Position numbers and translations under genes: made by a program. DNA of 64,000 bases from assembly GCF_900129655.1 (NCBI RefSeq), contig NZ_FQWK01000002.1, forward strand, positions 186,001 through 250,000, in the 5' to 3' direction. Below are positions 17,431 to 27,056 of the stretch, in pieces. The notes under the pieces were generated by a model that was not told where the DNA came from, did not search any database, and saw nothing but the letters and a program-made list of their open reading frames with translations. Position 1 is the stretch's first letter. Each line of letters opens with the position of its first letter. This DNA comes from Bacteroides clarus YIT 12056. GTDB taxonomy: Bacteria; Bacteroidota; Bacteroidia; Bacteroidales; Bacteroidaceae.

Positions 17431-18648
17431 ATGAAATTCTCCTTACCGGCTTTCCGCATACTTATTTTTCTTTTCCTCTGCCTGCCTTTCATCGCCGTGC
17501 AAGCGCAAGAACACAAAAGAGACACTCCGGATTCCATACGCATCAGCCTGCTGACATGCGCCTCGGGCGAAGAAATATACTCCCTTTTCGGACATACCGC
17601 CATACGATACGAAAACCATACGCGTGGCATTGACGCCGTATTCAATTACGGCATCTTCAACTTCAACGCGCCGAACTTCATTCTCCGTTTCGCTTTGGGT
17701 GAAACGGATTATCAGTTGGGTGTCAACAGTTACGAACGTTTTGCCGCCGAATATCACTATCTGGAACGCGATGTCTGGCAACAAGAGCTGAACCTCACCC
17801 CGCAGGAAAAAGAGAGGCTGATAGCCTTGCTCGAAGAAAACTATCGCCCCGAAAACCGGGTATACCGTTACAATTTCTTTTATGACAACTGTGCCACCCG
17901 CCCACGCGACTTAATAGAAAAATCCATTGACGGGAGCCTGCAATATGCTGACAATATGACCGATACGAACACCGGTACATCCTTTCGCGACTTGTTGCAC
18001 AAATACAGCGAGGGACATCCCTGGTCGCGTTTCGGCATGGACCTATGCATGGGCAGCCGGGCTGACAAAATCATCAACCGCCGACTGATGATGTTTGTCC
18101 CTTTCTATGTACAAGACTACTTCAATCAAGCCCGTATTGTAAACAAAGACGGACAAGCACGTCCTTTGGTACTGAATGAAGAGAAAATAATAATGACCGG
18201 AAGCGAAGAAGCGGAACAGCCTTCCGACGGCTTCACCCCGATGCAGGCCGCTTTACTCCTGTTTATACTGACCGCGGCCGCCACCATCTACGGAATACGC
18301 CGGAAGAAAACGCTTTGGGGAATTGATTTGGCACTGTTTTTTGCCGCCGGAACGGCGGGATGTATATTGGCGTTCCTCGCCCTGTTCTCCCAACACCCTG
18401 CCGTCAGCCCCAATTATCTGTTGTTTGTATTCCACCCGCTACATCTTTTCTGCCTGCCATGCATGCTGAACAGAGTGCGAAAAAGGAAAAGAAGCCGCTA
18501 TATGCTGGCAAACTTTATAGTTTTAACACTTTTTATATTGCTTTGGCTCGTAATACCGCAAAGATTTCCGTTAGCAGTGTTACCTTTGGCACTTTGTTTG
18601 CTGATACGTTCTGCAAGCAACCTAATTCTCACATACGATAAGAAATAA
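17431..18648 (+). CDS. lnb: DUF4105/Lnb-type lipoprotein N-acyltransferase
   Basis: A 405-residue protein. I chose the ATG at 17431 (Met-Lys-Phe-Ser-Leu) over an in-frame GTG seven codons earlier because it gives a normal signal peptide ending Val-Gln-Ala-Gln. The periplasmic domain (about 30-220) is DUF4105, which I recall being renamed the Lnb N-terminal domain after the Bacteroides lipoprotein N-acyltransferase. His55 (Leu-Phe-Gly-His-Thr-Ala) and Cys154 (Tyr-Asp-Asn-Cys-Ala-Thr) are candidate catalytic residues, as in NlpC/P60-like acyltransferases. The C-terminal third carries several transmembrane helices. The stop codon overlaps the next start (TAATG). The domain call is firm; the enzymatic role rests on family knowledge. 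Confidence 0.8.
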   Translation: MKFSLPAFRILIFLFLCLPFIAVQAQEHKRDTPDSIRISLLTCASGEEIYSLFGHTAIRYENHTRGIDAVFNYGIFNFNAPNFILRFALGETDYQLGVNSYERFAAEYHYLERDVWQQELNLTPQEKERLIALLEENYRPENRVYRYNFFYDNCATRPRDLIEKSIDGSLQYADNMTDTNTGTSFRDLLHKYSEGHPWSRFGMDLCMGSRADKIINRRLMMFVPFYVQDYFNQARIVNKDGQARPLVLNEEKIIMTGSEEAEQPSDGFTPMQAALLLFILTAAATIYGIRRKKTLWGIDLALFFAAGTAGCILAFLALFSQHPAVSPNYLLFVFHPLHLFCLPCMLNRVRKRKRSRYMLANFIVLTLFILLWLVIPQRFPLAVLPLALCLLIRSASNLILTYDKK

Positions 18649-20216
18649 TGAAGAAAGGACTGATAACTTCCATACTCGCGCTGACATTCGGCAGCCTGCA
18701 AGCCCAGCCGTTGCCACCATCTCCGAAGCTCGTGGTGACGCTGACAATAGACCAACTGCGCACGGACTACATGGAAGCATTCTCGTCATTGTATGGAGAA
18801 AGGGGCTTTAAACGGCTGTTAAGGGAAGGGAAAGTGTTCCGCCAGGCGGAATATTCTTTCAACGTCACCGACCGCGCCTCGGCCATCGCCGCTTTTTATA
18901 CGGGTACCACACCGTCTATGAACGGCATCATAGCCGAACGTTGGTTCGACCCGAAAACCTTGCGTCCCAGGAATTGCGTAGACGATTCAGCCTTCATGGG
19001 TAACTATACCGACCAGAACACCGCCCCTACACAACTGCTGACTTCCACTTTTGCCGACGAACTTAAAATAGCCACCAAAAACGCCGCATTGGTATATTCC
19101 ATCGCCCCCTTCCGTGATGCCGCCGTCCTTTCGGCAGGACATAGCGGCAACGGCGCGTTCTGGCTGAACCATAAAACCGGCAAATGGTGCGGTACAACCT
19201 ATTACGGCGAATATCCCTGGTGGCTGAGCCAATACAATGACGGACAATCACCCGACTTCCGCATCAAGGAAATGGAGTGGAACCCTCTCCACCCCGTCAC
19301 AAGCTATACATTCCTGCCCGAATGGCGTACCATCCCTTTCAAATACAAGTTCGAAACAGAAAAGGACAATAAATACCGCCGGTTGATAACCAGCCCGCTC
19401 ATCAACGATGAAGTGAACCGTGTGGCGGAAGATTTACTGGATAAAAGTAATATCGGCAAGGACGAAATAACGGATTTGCTTGCAATCACCTATTATGCAG
19501 GCAACTACAATCACCGCAGCACGCAAGAGTGCGCCATGGAAATGCAAGACACCTACGCCCGCTTAGACCAAAGCATCGCTCATCTGCTGGATATGCTGGA
19601 ACGCAAGGTGGGTCTGCAAAACGTGCTGTTGTGCATCGCCTCTACGGGATATACCGACCCGGACGGAGCAGACATAGGCATCTACCGTATTCCCGGCGGA
19701 GAATTCTATCTGAACCGTTGCGCCACTTTGCTGAACATGTACCTGATGGCGACTTACGGTGAAGGACAATACGTAGAAGGCTATTATAATCAACAGATAT
19801 ATCTCAATCATAAATTAATAGAAGAGAAGCTGTTGAACCTTGCCGACATGCAGCAAAAGTCGGCAGAATTTCTGGTACAGTTCAGCGGAGTAAACAAGGT
19901 ATATTCCGCCTACCACTTGCTGTTGGGCTCCTGGTCGCCGCAGATAGAGCGCATACGCAACGGCTTTCACCGCCACCGCTCCGGCGATTTGATTATCGAA
20001 GTTCTGCCGGGCTGGACTGTCATGCAGGAAAACAGCAATGACAACCGCGTGGTGCGTGCCGCCGCCATACCCGCCCCCCTCATACTTCTCGGTAAAGGAA
20101 TAAAGCCGGAAATAATCCGCATGCCGGTCGCCGTAGACCGCGTTGCTCCCACCCTGTCGAGCGCGATGCGCATTCGCGCTCCCAATGCGTGCACAGCCAC
20201 ACTGCTCAATTATTGA
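18648..20216 (+). CDS. PafA-like alkaline phosphatase-fold protein, probable pseudoenzyme
   Basis: A 522-residue exported protein (signal peptide ending Leu-Gln-Ala-Gln, residue 20) that aligns by eye along its length with PafA-type phosphatases. Matching segments include Ile-Asp-Gln-Leu-Arg-x-Asp-Tyr, Tyr-Gly-Glu-x-Gly-Phe-Lys-Arg, Thr-Gly-x-x-Pro-Ser, Ala-Gly-His-x-x-x-Gly-Ala-Phe-Trp and Asp-Thr-Tyr-x-Arg-Leu-Asp. Of the catalytic set only the first metal Asp (Asp35) remains. The nucleophile Thr aligns with Ala81, and the other metal ligands align with Asn286, Arg290, Thr333-Gly334 and Asn466. It is therefore probably catalytically dead or altered. It is start-stop coupled to lnb and lies before secA. 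Function unknown. Confidence 0.85.
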   Translation: MKKGLITSILALTFGSLQAQPLPPSPKLVVTLTIDQLRTDYMEAFSSLYGERGFKRLLREGKVFRQAEYSFNVTDRASAIAAFYTGTTPSMNGIIAERWFDPKTLRPRNCVDDSAFMGNYTDQNTAPTQLLTSTFADELKIATKNAALVYSIAPFRDAAVLSAGHSGNGAFWLNHKTGKWCGTTYYGEYPWWLSQYNDGQSPDFRIKEMEWNPLHPVTSYTFLPEWRTIPFKYKFETEKDNKYRRLITSPLINDEVNRVAEDLLDKSNIGKDEITDLLAITYYAGNYNHRSTQECAMEMQDTYARLDQSIAHLLDMLERKVGLQNVLLCIASTGYTDPDGADIGIYRIPGGEFYLNRCATLLNMYLMATYGEGQYVEGYYNQQIYLNHKLIEEKLLNLADMQQKSAEFLVQFSGVNKVYSAYHLLLGSWSPQIERIRNGFHRHRSGDLIIEVLPGWTVMQENSNDNRVVRAAAIPAPLILLGKGIKPEIIRMPVAVDRVAPTLSSAMRIRAPNACTATLLNY

Positions 20217-20329
20217 TAAAGGCCGGTACAGAGAGCTGCAGAGTTTTATATTCCCGTAAAACTCCGTATCCTCCGCGGCAACCCCTTAAAATAATCAGTG
20301 TAACTTTACGTTATCTGTTGCAAAATCAG

Positions 20330-20337
20330 TAACTTTG
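20330..20337 (+). promoter_or_regulatory. -7 promoter element for secA
   Basis: TAACTTTG followed by CACG, matching TAnnTTTG, 45 bases before the secA ATG. It suggests secA has its own promoter besides any read-through from the lnb operon. Confidence 0.65.
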
Positions 20338-20381
20338 CACGCCATATAAACTTAGTAAATAATAATAAAAACAAATACATA

Positions 20382-23300
20382 ATGGGATTTAATGAATTTT
20401 TAAGCTCGATTTTCGGCAACAAAGCCACCCGCGACATGAAAGAGATAAAGCCGTGGGTAGACAAGGTAAAAGCCGCATATCCGGAAGTAGCCGCATTGGA
20501 CAACGATGCCCTGCGCGCCAAAACCGAAGAATTGAAGGCATACATCCGCAACTCGGCAACAGAACAACGCGCCAAAGTGGAAGAACTGAAAGCAAGCGTT
20601 GAGAGCATCGAACTGGAAGAACGCGAAGAAGTCTTCGCTCAAATAGACAAGATAGAAAAAGAAATACTGGATATCTACGAAAAAGCATTGGACGAGGTAT
20701 TGCCCGTCGCTTTCTCCATCGTAAAGGAAACAGCCAAGCGCTTCTCCGAAAACGAAGAAATCGTAGTAACCGCTACGGAATTCGACCGCCATCTGGCCGC
20801 TACCAAAGATTTTGTACGCATCGAAGGCGATAAGGCCGTTTATCAGAACCACTGGGTAGCCGGCGGTAACGACACGTTATGGAACATGGTGCACTACGAT
20901 GTACAGTTGTTTGGCGGCGTGGTACTGCACAAAGGCAAGATTGCGGAAATGGCAACCGGTGAAGGTAAGACTCTGGTGGCTACCCTACCCGTATTCCTCA
21001 ACGCACTGACCGGAAACGGCGTGCATGTGGTAACCGTAAACGACTATCTGGCAAAACGTGACTCCGAATGGATGGGCCCGCTTTATATGTTCCACGGTTT
21101 GAGCGTGGATTGTATCGACAGACACCAGCCCAACTCCGACGCACGCCGTCAGGCTTATCTTGCCGACATTACTTTCGGTACGAACAACGAATTCGGTTTC
21201 GACTACCTGCGCGACAATATGGCTATCAGCCCGAAAGACCTCGTACAGCGTCAGCACAATTACGCCATCGTGGATGAGGTCGACTCGGTATTGATTGACG
21301 ACGCCCGTACTCCGCTGATTATCTCAGGCCCGGTTCCCAAAGGCGACGACCAGCTTTTCGAGCAACTCCGTCCGCAAGTGGAACGTCTGGTGGAAGCACA
21401 GAAGAAACTGGCCACGCAATACCTTGCCGATGCCAAACGCCTGATAGCTTCAAACGACAAGAAAGAACAGGAAGAGGGTTTCCTTGCATTATACCGCAGC
21501 CATAAATGTTTGCCGAAGAACAAGGCGTTGATTAAGTTCCTCAGCGAGCAGGGTATCAAAGCCGGTATGCTCAAGACCGAGGAAATCTACATGGAGCAGA
21601 ACAACAAGCGTATGCACGAGGTTACCGACCCGCTGTATTTCGTAATCGATGAAAAGCTGAACAGTGTAGACCTGACCGACAAGGGTGTAGACTTGATTAG
21701 CGGCAACTCCGAAGACCCCACGTTCTTCGTGCTTCCCGACATCACCGCCCAACTCTCCGAGCTGGAAAATGAAAAGAGCCTGACGGACGAGGAACGCCTT
21801 GCCAAGAAAGACGCCCTTATGACTAACTTCGCCATCAAGAGCGAGCGTGTACATACCATCAACCAGTTGCTGAAGGCTTACACCATGTTCGAGAAAGACG
21901 ACGAGTATGTGGTAATCGACGGTCAGGTGAAGATTGTGGACGAGCAGACCGGACGTATCATGGAAGGCCGCCGTTACTCCGACGGTTTGCACCAGGCCAT
22001 CGAAGCCAAAGAAGGCGTGAAGGTGGAAGCCGCCACACAGACTTTCGCGACGATTACCTTGCAGAACTACTTCCGTATGTATCACAAGCTGTCCGGTATG
22101 ACCGGTACTGCCGAAACGGAAGCAGGCGAGCTTTGGGACATCTACAAACTGGATGTAGTCGTTATCCCGACCAACCGCCCCATTGCCCGTAACGATATGA
22201 ATGACCGCGTTTACAAAACCAAACGCGAAAAATATAAAGCCGTTATCGAAGAAATCGAGAAGATGGTAGAAGCCGGACGTCCTGTCCTGGTAGGTACCAC
22301 TTCCGTTGAAATCTCCGAAATGCTAAGCAAGATGTTGACCATGCGCAAAATCGAGCACAACGTATTGAATGCGAAACTGCATCAGAAAGAAGCCGACATC
22401 GTGGCCAAAGCCGGTTTAAGCTGCGCCGTAACCATCGCCACCAACATGGCGGGTCGTGGTACGGACATCAAGCTGAGCCCGGAAGTAAAAGCCGCGGGCG
22501 GTCTTGCCATTATCGGTACGGAGCGTCACGAGTCACGTCGTGTAGACCGCCAGCTGCGTGGTCGTGCCGGACGTCAGGGCGACCCTGGTTCATCCGTATT
22601 CTTCGTGTCTTTGGAAGACGACCTGATGCGTCTGTTCTCTTCCGACCGTATTGCCGGCGTAATGGACAAACTCGGTTTCAAAGAAGGCGAAATGATTGAG
22701 CACAGCATGATTTCCAAGTCTATCGAACGTGCGCAGAAGAAGGTGGAAGAAAACAACTTCGGTATCCGTAAGCGTTTGCTGGAGTACGATGATGTCATGA
22801 ACAAACAACGTACTGTGGTCTACACCAAACGCCGCCACGCTTTGATGGGTGAGCGCATCGGTATGGATATTGTGAACATGATTTGGGACCGTTGCGTCAA
22901 CGCCATCGAAGCTCCTACTTATGAGGACTGCAAAATGGACTTGCTCCAGACGCTTGCCATGGAAACTCCTTTCACGGAAGAAGCATTCCGTAACGAGAAG
23001 AAAGAGAAACTGGCCGACAAGACATTCGACGCCGCTATGGAACTCTTCAAACGCAAAACCGAACGTATGGCGCAAATCGCTTATCCGGTTATCAAGCAGG
23101 TGTACGAAAACCAGGGACACATGTACGAAAACATCCTGATTCCCATTACGGACGGCAAGCGTATGTATAACATCTCCTGCAACCTGAAAGCCGCCTACGA
23201 CAGCGAATGCAAGGAAGTAGTGAAATCATTCGAGAAGTCCATCCTGCTGCACGTTATCGACGAGGCATGGAAAGAGAACCTGCGCGAACTGGACGAATTG

Positions 23301-23678
23301 AAACACTCCGTACAGAATGCCAGCTACGAACAGAAAGACCCGTTGTTGATTTACAAGCTGGAGTCCGTAAACCTGTTCGACACCATGGTAGACAAAATAA
23401 ACAACCAGACTGTTTCTATCCTGATGCGCGGACAAATTCCGGTACAGGAACCGCAGGAAGTGCGTCAGGCCGCTCCCGAGCAACGTCAGGATTTAAGCAA
23501 GTACCGCGAACAAAAGCAGGACTTGAACGATCCGAACCAGCAAGCCGCCGCCCAACAGGATACGCGCGAACAGCAGAAGCGCGAGCCTATCCGCGCAGAG
23601 AAGACGGTAGGACGTAACGATCCTTGTCCTTGCGGAAGCGGCAAGAAGTACAAGAATTGTCACGGAAAGAATGCGTAA
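20382..23678 (+). CDS. secA: Preprotein translocase ATPase SecA
   Basis: A 1098-residue motor of the Sec pathway, longer than the 850-900 residues of proteobacterial SecA, as is usual in Bacteroidota. Walker A is Met-Ala-Thr-Gly-Glu-Gly-Lys-Thr and Walker B is [15 protein letters not shown]. Helicase motifs of NBD2 (Asn-Met-Ala-Gly-Arg-Gly-Thr-Asp-Ile, and [10 protein letters not shown]) are intact. Extra sequence lies between about residues 330 and 400 and near 450-490. A Gln-rich linker precedes the C-terminal zinc motif Cys-Pro-Cys-Gly-Ser-Gly...Cys-His that binds SecB or lipids. Confidence 0.98.
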   Translation: MGFNEFLSSIFGNKATRDMKEIKPWVDKVKAAYPEVAALDNDALRAKTEELKAYIRNSATEQRAKVEELKASVESIELEEREEVFAQIDKIEKEILDIYEKALDEVLPVAFSIVKETAKRFSENEEIVVTATEFDRHLAATKDFVRIEGDKAVYQNHWVAGGNDTLWNMVHYDVQLFGGVVLHKGKIAEMATGEGKTLVATLPVFLNALTGNGVHVVTVNDYLAKRDSEWMGPLYMFHGLSVDCIDRHQPNSDARRQAYLADITFGTNNEFGFDYLRDNMAISPKDLVQRQHNYAIVDEVDSVLIDDARTPLIISGPVPKGDDQLFEQLRPQVERLVEAQKKLATQYLADAKRLIASNDKKEQEEGFLALYRSHKCLPKNKALIKFLSEQGIKAGMLKTEEIYMEQNNKRMHEVTDPLYFVIDEKLNSVDLTDKGVDLISGNSEDPTFFVLPDITAQLSELENEKSLTDEERLAKKDALMTNFAIKSERVHTINQLLKAYTMFEKDDEYVVIDGQVKIVDEQTGRIMEGRRYSDGLHQAIEAKEGVKVEAATQTFATITLQNYFRMYHKLSGMTGTAETEAGELWDIYKLDVVVIPTNRPIARNDMNDRVYKTKREKYKAVIEEIEKMVEAGRPVLVGTTSVEISEMLSKMLTMRKIEHNVLNAKLHQKEADIVAKAGLSCAVTIATNMAGRGTDIKLSPEVKAAGGLAIIGTERHESRRVDRQLRGRAGRQGDPGSSVFFVSLEDDLMRLFSSDRIAGVMDKLGFKEGEMIEHSMISKSIERAQKKVEENNFGIRKRLLEYDDVMNKQRTVVYTKRRHALMGERIGMDIVNMIWDRCVNAIEAPTYEDCKMDLLQTLAMETPFTEEAFRNEKKEKLADKTFDAAMELFKRKTERMAQIAYPVIKQVYENQGHMYENILIPITDGKRMYNISCNLKAAYDSECKEVVKSFEKSILLHVIDEAWKENLRELDELKHSVQNASYEQKDPLLIYKLESVNLFDTMVDKINNQTVSILMRGQIPVQEPQEVRQAAPEQRQDLSKYREQKQDLNDPNQQAAAQQDTREQQKREPIRAEKTVGRNDPCPCGSGKKYKNCHGKNA

Positions 23679-23699
23679 AAAAAGCGATTAGGGGTTAGG

Positions 23700-23753
23700 G
23701 ATTAGTGATTAGGGGAGCGCTTTAGTGCGGGTACTGACTGATAATCACTAATC
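23700..23753. repeat. Inverted repeat downstream of secA
   Basis: Perfect 12-bp arms GATTAGTGATTA (23700-23711) and its complement (23742-23753). They are embedded in iterated GATTAGGG and AATCACT words continuing to about 23780. A separate, better terminator hairpin follows at 23794. Confidence 0.65.
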
Positions 23754-23793
23754 GTCAATCACTGACCGTCAATCACCAACCGGTATAATAAAG

Positions 23794-23830
23794 GCCTCGA
23801 ACGGTTAAAAACTGTTCGGGGCTTTTATTT
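23794..23830 (+). terminator. Terminator after secA
   Basis: GCCTCGAAC (23794-23802) pairs with GTTCGGGGC (23814-23822) with one G-T pair, followed by TTTTATTT. It lies 115 bases past the secA stop. Confidence 0.75.
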
Positions 23831-23845
23831 ATTCAAGTAAAAGAT

Positions 23846-23853
23846 TACTTTTG
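23846..23853 (+). promoter_or_regulatory. -7 promoter element for DUF6340-like gene
   Basis: TACTTTTG directly after the secA terminator, matching TAnnTTTG, 27 bases before the next start codon. Confidence 0.6.
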
Positions 23854-23879
23854 TTTTTTAGAACTAAGAATAAAAGGCT

Positions 23880-24974
23880 ATGACTAAATACTCTTATTAC
23901 CTGTTACTGTCTTGTTTGATGCTTTTGGCGGGTTGCCAAACCGTCGAACCGCTTGCCATAGATTATATGTTACCGGCGGATGTAAGTTTCCCGCCGAGTT
24001 TGAAACGGGTAGCCATTGTCAATAACATGCCTGAAGTCCCGGACAACAAACCGATTCTTGCCAAAGAAAAAAAGAAAGACGGTTTTGAGATAGCCCGTAA
24101 GATAGATTATTACAACGGTAACGGCGCCATTACCGCCGAGGCCCTTGCAGAAGCTCTTGCCCATGAGAATTATTTCAATGAGGTGGTTATCTGTGATTCG
24201 GCCTTGCGCGCCCATGATGTCACTCCACGTGAGGGAGCTTTATCGGAAACAGAAGTGAACCGGCTGGCACATGAGCTGGACGTGGATTTCCTCATTGCAC
24301 TGGAGAATGTACAGATACGTGCCGTCCGGAGAATAAGCTACCTGAAAAGCTGGGGTATTTACCAGGGAACGGTGGATGCCAAAGTGTATCCCACCGTCAG
24401 GGTTTATCTGCCCGACCGCAGTACGCCTATGGTGACCATCAGCGCCAAGGACAGCATCTTTTGGGAAGAAACGGGAAACGGACCTTTCGTACAGAGCCAC
24501 CTTATCAATGAGGAAGATTTGATAAAACAAGCCTCTGAGTTTGCCGGAAGCATCCCTATAAAGAAGTTACTGCCATATTGGAAAACCGCCAACCGTTATC
24601 TGTTCTGCGGCGGTTCCGTAAACATGCGTGACGCCGCCGTATATGCCGGAGATAAGAAATGGGGTACGGCCATCGAGCTGTGGAAGCAGACCTACGCCAC
24701 CAAGAAAGGGAAGAAAAAGATGCAGGCAGCCTACAACCTCGCTGTCGGCTATGAGATGCAGGACAGCATTGCCACCGCTCTCGATTGGGCGTTGAAAGCG
24801 CAAGCCGAAGCTCGTATCGTAGACGGCGTGGACAAAAAAGATTTGACTCATCTTGGCAAAGCGGATCTCCCCTATTATATCCTTACAACGCTTTACGTAA
24901 CCGAATTAGAAGAGCGAAAAGCAGGCTTATCACGCCTGAACATGCAAATGCAGCGATTTAATGATGATTTTTAG
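23880..24974 (+). CDS. DUF6340-like lipoprotein
   Basis: A 364-residue lipoprotein with lipobox Leu-Leu-Ala-Gly-Cys (Cys19). The region after it (about 40-60) resembles a surface-lipoprotein strand, Val-Ala-Ile-Val-Asn-Asn. The middle has an alpha/beta domain with Leu-Asp-Val-Asp-Phe-Leu-Ile-Ala-Leu-Glu, and the C-terminal third is helical with two TPR-like units (Trp-Gly-Thr-Ala-Ile-Glu-Leu-Trp and Gln-Ala-Ala-Tyr-Asn-Leu-Ala-Val-Gly-Tyr-Glu). I believe this is the DUF6340 family of Bacteroidota; the function is unknown. It stands alone between secA and a small acidic protein, with its own promoter. Confidence 0.75.
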   Translation: MTKYSYYLLLSCLMLLAGCQTVEPLAIDYMLPADVSFPPSLKRVAIVNNMPEVPDNKPILAKEKKKDGFEIARKIDYYNGNGAITAEALAEALAHENYFNEVVICDSALRAHDVTPREGALSETEVNRLAHELDVDFLIALENVQIRAVRRISYLKSWGIYQGTVDAKVYPTVRVYLPDRSTPMVTISAKDSIFWEETGNGPFVQSHLINEEDLIKQASEFAGSIPIKKLLPYWKTANRYLFCGGSVNMRDAAVYAGDKKWGTAIELWKQTYATKKGKKKMQAAYNLAVGYEMQDSIATALDWALKAQAEARIVDGVDKKDLTHLGKADLPYYILTTLYVTELEERKAGLSRLNMQMQRFNDDF

Positions 24975-25005
24975 TCAAATACTGTAGATATAATTGTTTT
25001 TTTTA

Positions 25006-25013
25006 TACCTTTG
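25006..25013 (+). promoter_or_regulatory. -7 promoter element for the acidic protein gene
   Basis: TACCTTTG followed by AAC, matching TAnnTTTG, 28 bases before the start codon. Confidence 0.6.
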
Positions 25014-25041
25014 AACATCCATTAAGTAAAGAAAAGCAATT

Positions 25042-25488
25042 ATGAAACTCAGTCAACCGTCATTATCTCTCCTCGAAGAAACCATCAAACAGGCAATCGG
25101 CAAATACACTTGCGGTTGCGAGCAAACCGTCGTTACGGATATTCACCTGCAAGCCAACCAAAGCTCGGGCGAATTCTTCATATTCGATGATGACGACAAG
25201 GAACTCGCCAATGCCACCATCGAAGAATGGATGACATACGAAGGTGATGATTTTTACGAGAACATGGAGCGTATCCTGAGTAACCTGCTCTGTAACATGA
25301 AGAATCAGAGCGATTTTGATAAGCTGACCATCATGAAGCCTTTCTCTTTCGTACTGGTAGATGATGATAAGGAAACCATAGCCGAACTTTTACTGCTGGA
25401 CGACGATACCCTGCTGGTAAACGAAGAGTTGCTGAAAGGATTGGATGAGGAGTTGGATGCTTTCTTGAAAGACTTGCTGGAGAAATAA
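25042..25488 (+). CDS. Conserved acidic hypothetical protein
   Basis: A 148-residue cytoplasmic protein, strongly acidic, with several Asp-Asp-Asp runs (Phe-Asp-Asp-Asp-Asp-Lys near residue 48, Leu-Leu-Asp-Asp-Asp-Thr near 121) and an acidic helical C-terminus. Two cysteines lie close together (Cys-Gly-Cys, residues 24-26). No signal peptide, membrane helix or known domain was recognised. It is flanked by its own promoter and a strong two-way terminator, and it is the last gene before the AT-rich glycan island. Codon use and GC content match the housekeeping side, so it belongs to the core region. Confidence 0.75.
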   Translation: MKLSQPSLSLLEETIKQAIGKYTCGCEQTVVTDIHLQANQSSGEFFIFDDDDKELANATIEEWMTYEGDDFYENMERILSNLLCNMKNQSDFDKLTIMKPFSFVLVDDDKETIAELLLLDDDTLLVNEELLKGLDEELDAFLKDLLEK

Positions 25489-25510
25489 GTACTCAATAAG
25501 TTTACAATAT

Positions 25511-25559
25511 AAAAAGAATTAGTCCCACAATCGTTTAATTTGTGGGACTAATTCTTTTT
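25511..25559. terminator. Bidirectional terminator at left edge of the island
   Basis: Perfect 20-bp arms (25511-25530 and 25540-25559) around a nine-base loop. A-rich and T-rich ends make it a terminator in both directions. It separates the convergent acidic-protein and sulfatase genes. Confidence 0.9.
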
Positions 25560-25575
25560 ATATTATATAAGCTCA

Positions 25576-26958
25576 TTAAAAATGAAAATCTATATTCTCC
25601 GTTCTTTGGCCAACTATCATATTTCTTAAACGGGTGGCAACTTCAGGATATTGTTCAACAAGATTAGCAATCTCAGCCGGATCTATACTCAAATTATATA
25701 ACTCTTCATAAGTCTTTTCCGGAACAGCCACCTGTAATCTTATTAGTTTCCAACCGTCAGATGTCATAATTGACTGCTTGCCACCTCCTTCAAAAAACTC
25801 GTAATAAATACAAGAATGTTTCTTTTGCTGCTTATCTTTTTTAGTAAGAGTAGGTAAATAGGATATTCCATCACAAGTGTTCGGAGCATTGACTTGCAGT
25901 AAATCACTTATGGTCGGCAAAAAATCCCAAAAAGCGGAAACATGGTCAGTTACAACTCCAGCTGGAATAATTCTTGGCCATTGAATAACAAACGGAGTAC
26001 GTATTCCACCTTCATACAAATCTCTTTTATACCCTCTGAAAGGACCATTACTATCAAAAAAATAAGGATCGTGCCCACCCTCTGCGTGTACTCCATTATC
26101 TGAGGTAAAAACTACAATCGTATTATCATATAAACCCAATTCTTTCAGTTTATCTATAATAATCCCAACACTCCTATCTAAGTAAGTCACCATAGCCGCA
26201 TAAGTGGCACGGGGAATTGCCTGCTGTTTGTATCCTCGGCCTGTAAATGGAGTCTCACAAAACATCCCTTCATATTCTTGTTGTTGCTCTTTTATAATAT
26301 CAAGATCTGCATGAGGGATAGTCGGTGAATAATAAAGAAAAAAGGAATTCTGCTTATACTGTTCTATAAAATCCAGAGACTTTTTTAGCATCAAATCATG
26401 AGAATAAACCTTACCATTTAGCTCTATCCTTTTATCATTCTCATGTAGAAAATCCGGATAATAACTATGGGCAAAGCCTTGCCCCAGATACCCATAGAAA
26501 TAATCAAAGCCATGTTTATCAGGCATACCTTCTGTACCAGGTCCACCTAGCCCCCATTTACCAATGCAAGCTGTCATATAGCCTCGTTTCTTAAATATGT
26601 CAGCCACAGTCACTTCCTCTTTGGGTAAAGGAGTTTCATAGGCTAACCCATCAGATCCCAAAACTTTCTTATTTCCTCTAACGGCAGCATGCCCCATATG
26701 TTTTCCTGTAAGCAATGCACAACGAGAAGGCGCACTGACAGTAGAACCAGCATAATGTTGCATGAATTTCATTCCATGCCGGGCAATATTATCAATATTA
26801 GGAGTTTTTATCTGACGCTGACCATAGCATCCTAAGTCACCAATCCCCAAATCATCCGCCATTATATAAATTACATTAGGAAAGCTTTTTACCGTTTGAG
26901 CAGACATACTTCCCGGCAATATCATTGCAATAGAAAACAAACAATTTACTATTTTCAT
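25576..26958 (-). CDS. Sulfatase, S1 family, serine type
   Basis: A 460-residue exported sulfatase (signal peptide ending Ser-Met-Ser-Ala-Gln). Metal ligands Asp35-Asp36 lie in Ile-Met-Ala-Asp-Asp. The maturation signature is Ser75-Ala-Pro-Ser-Arg, so the formylglycine would come from serine, needing the anaerobic radical SAM maturase (anSME), which is not in the window. Other active-site parts are Gly-Lys-Trp-Gly, Ile-Pro-His-Ala, and Thr-Ser-Asp-Asn-Gly-Val-His. It removes sulfate from a carbohydrate, probably in the periplasm. It is the last gene of the FecR-SusC-SusD operon. The S1 subfamily and the sulfate position cannot be told by eye. Confidence 0.93.
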   Translation of the reverse strand: MKIVNCLFSIAMILPGSMSAQTVKSFPNVIYIMADDLGIGDLGCYGQRQIKTPNIDNIARHGMKFMQHYAGSTVSAPSRCALLTGKHMGHAAVRGNKKVLGSDGLAYETPLPKEEVTVADIFKKRGYMTACIGKWGLGGPGTEGMPDKHGFDYFYGYLGQGFAHSYYPDFLHENDKRIELNGKVYSHDLMLKKSLDFIEQYKQNSFFLYYSPTIPHADLDIIKEQQQEYEGMFCETPFTGRGYKQQAIPRATYAAMVTYLDRSVGIIIDKLKELGLYDNTIVVFTSDNGVHAEGGHDPYFFDSNGPFRGYKRDLYEGGIRTPFVIQWPRIIPAGVVTDHVSAFWDFLPTISDLLQVNAPNTCDGISYLPTLTKKDKQQKKHSCIYYEFFEGGGKQSIMTSDGWKLIRLQVAVPEKTYEELYNLSIDPAEIANLVEQYPEVATRLRNMIVGQRTENIDFHF

Positions 26959-27056
26959 AACTAACTATTTTATATATTCATAATTCTAATGAAAGAAGCC
27001 TTTCTTCCAATAATCAGGTTAAAAGACTTCTTTCTGTCCTATGAGAAGATATCACG

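Noticed and set aside
21489..22085. Long minus-strand frames inside secA and rpsA
   Set aside because: They are shadows of highly biased codon use in conserved genes, not separate genes.
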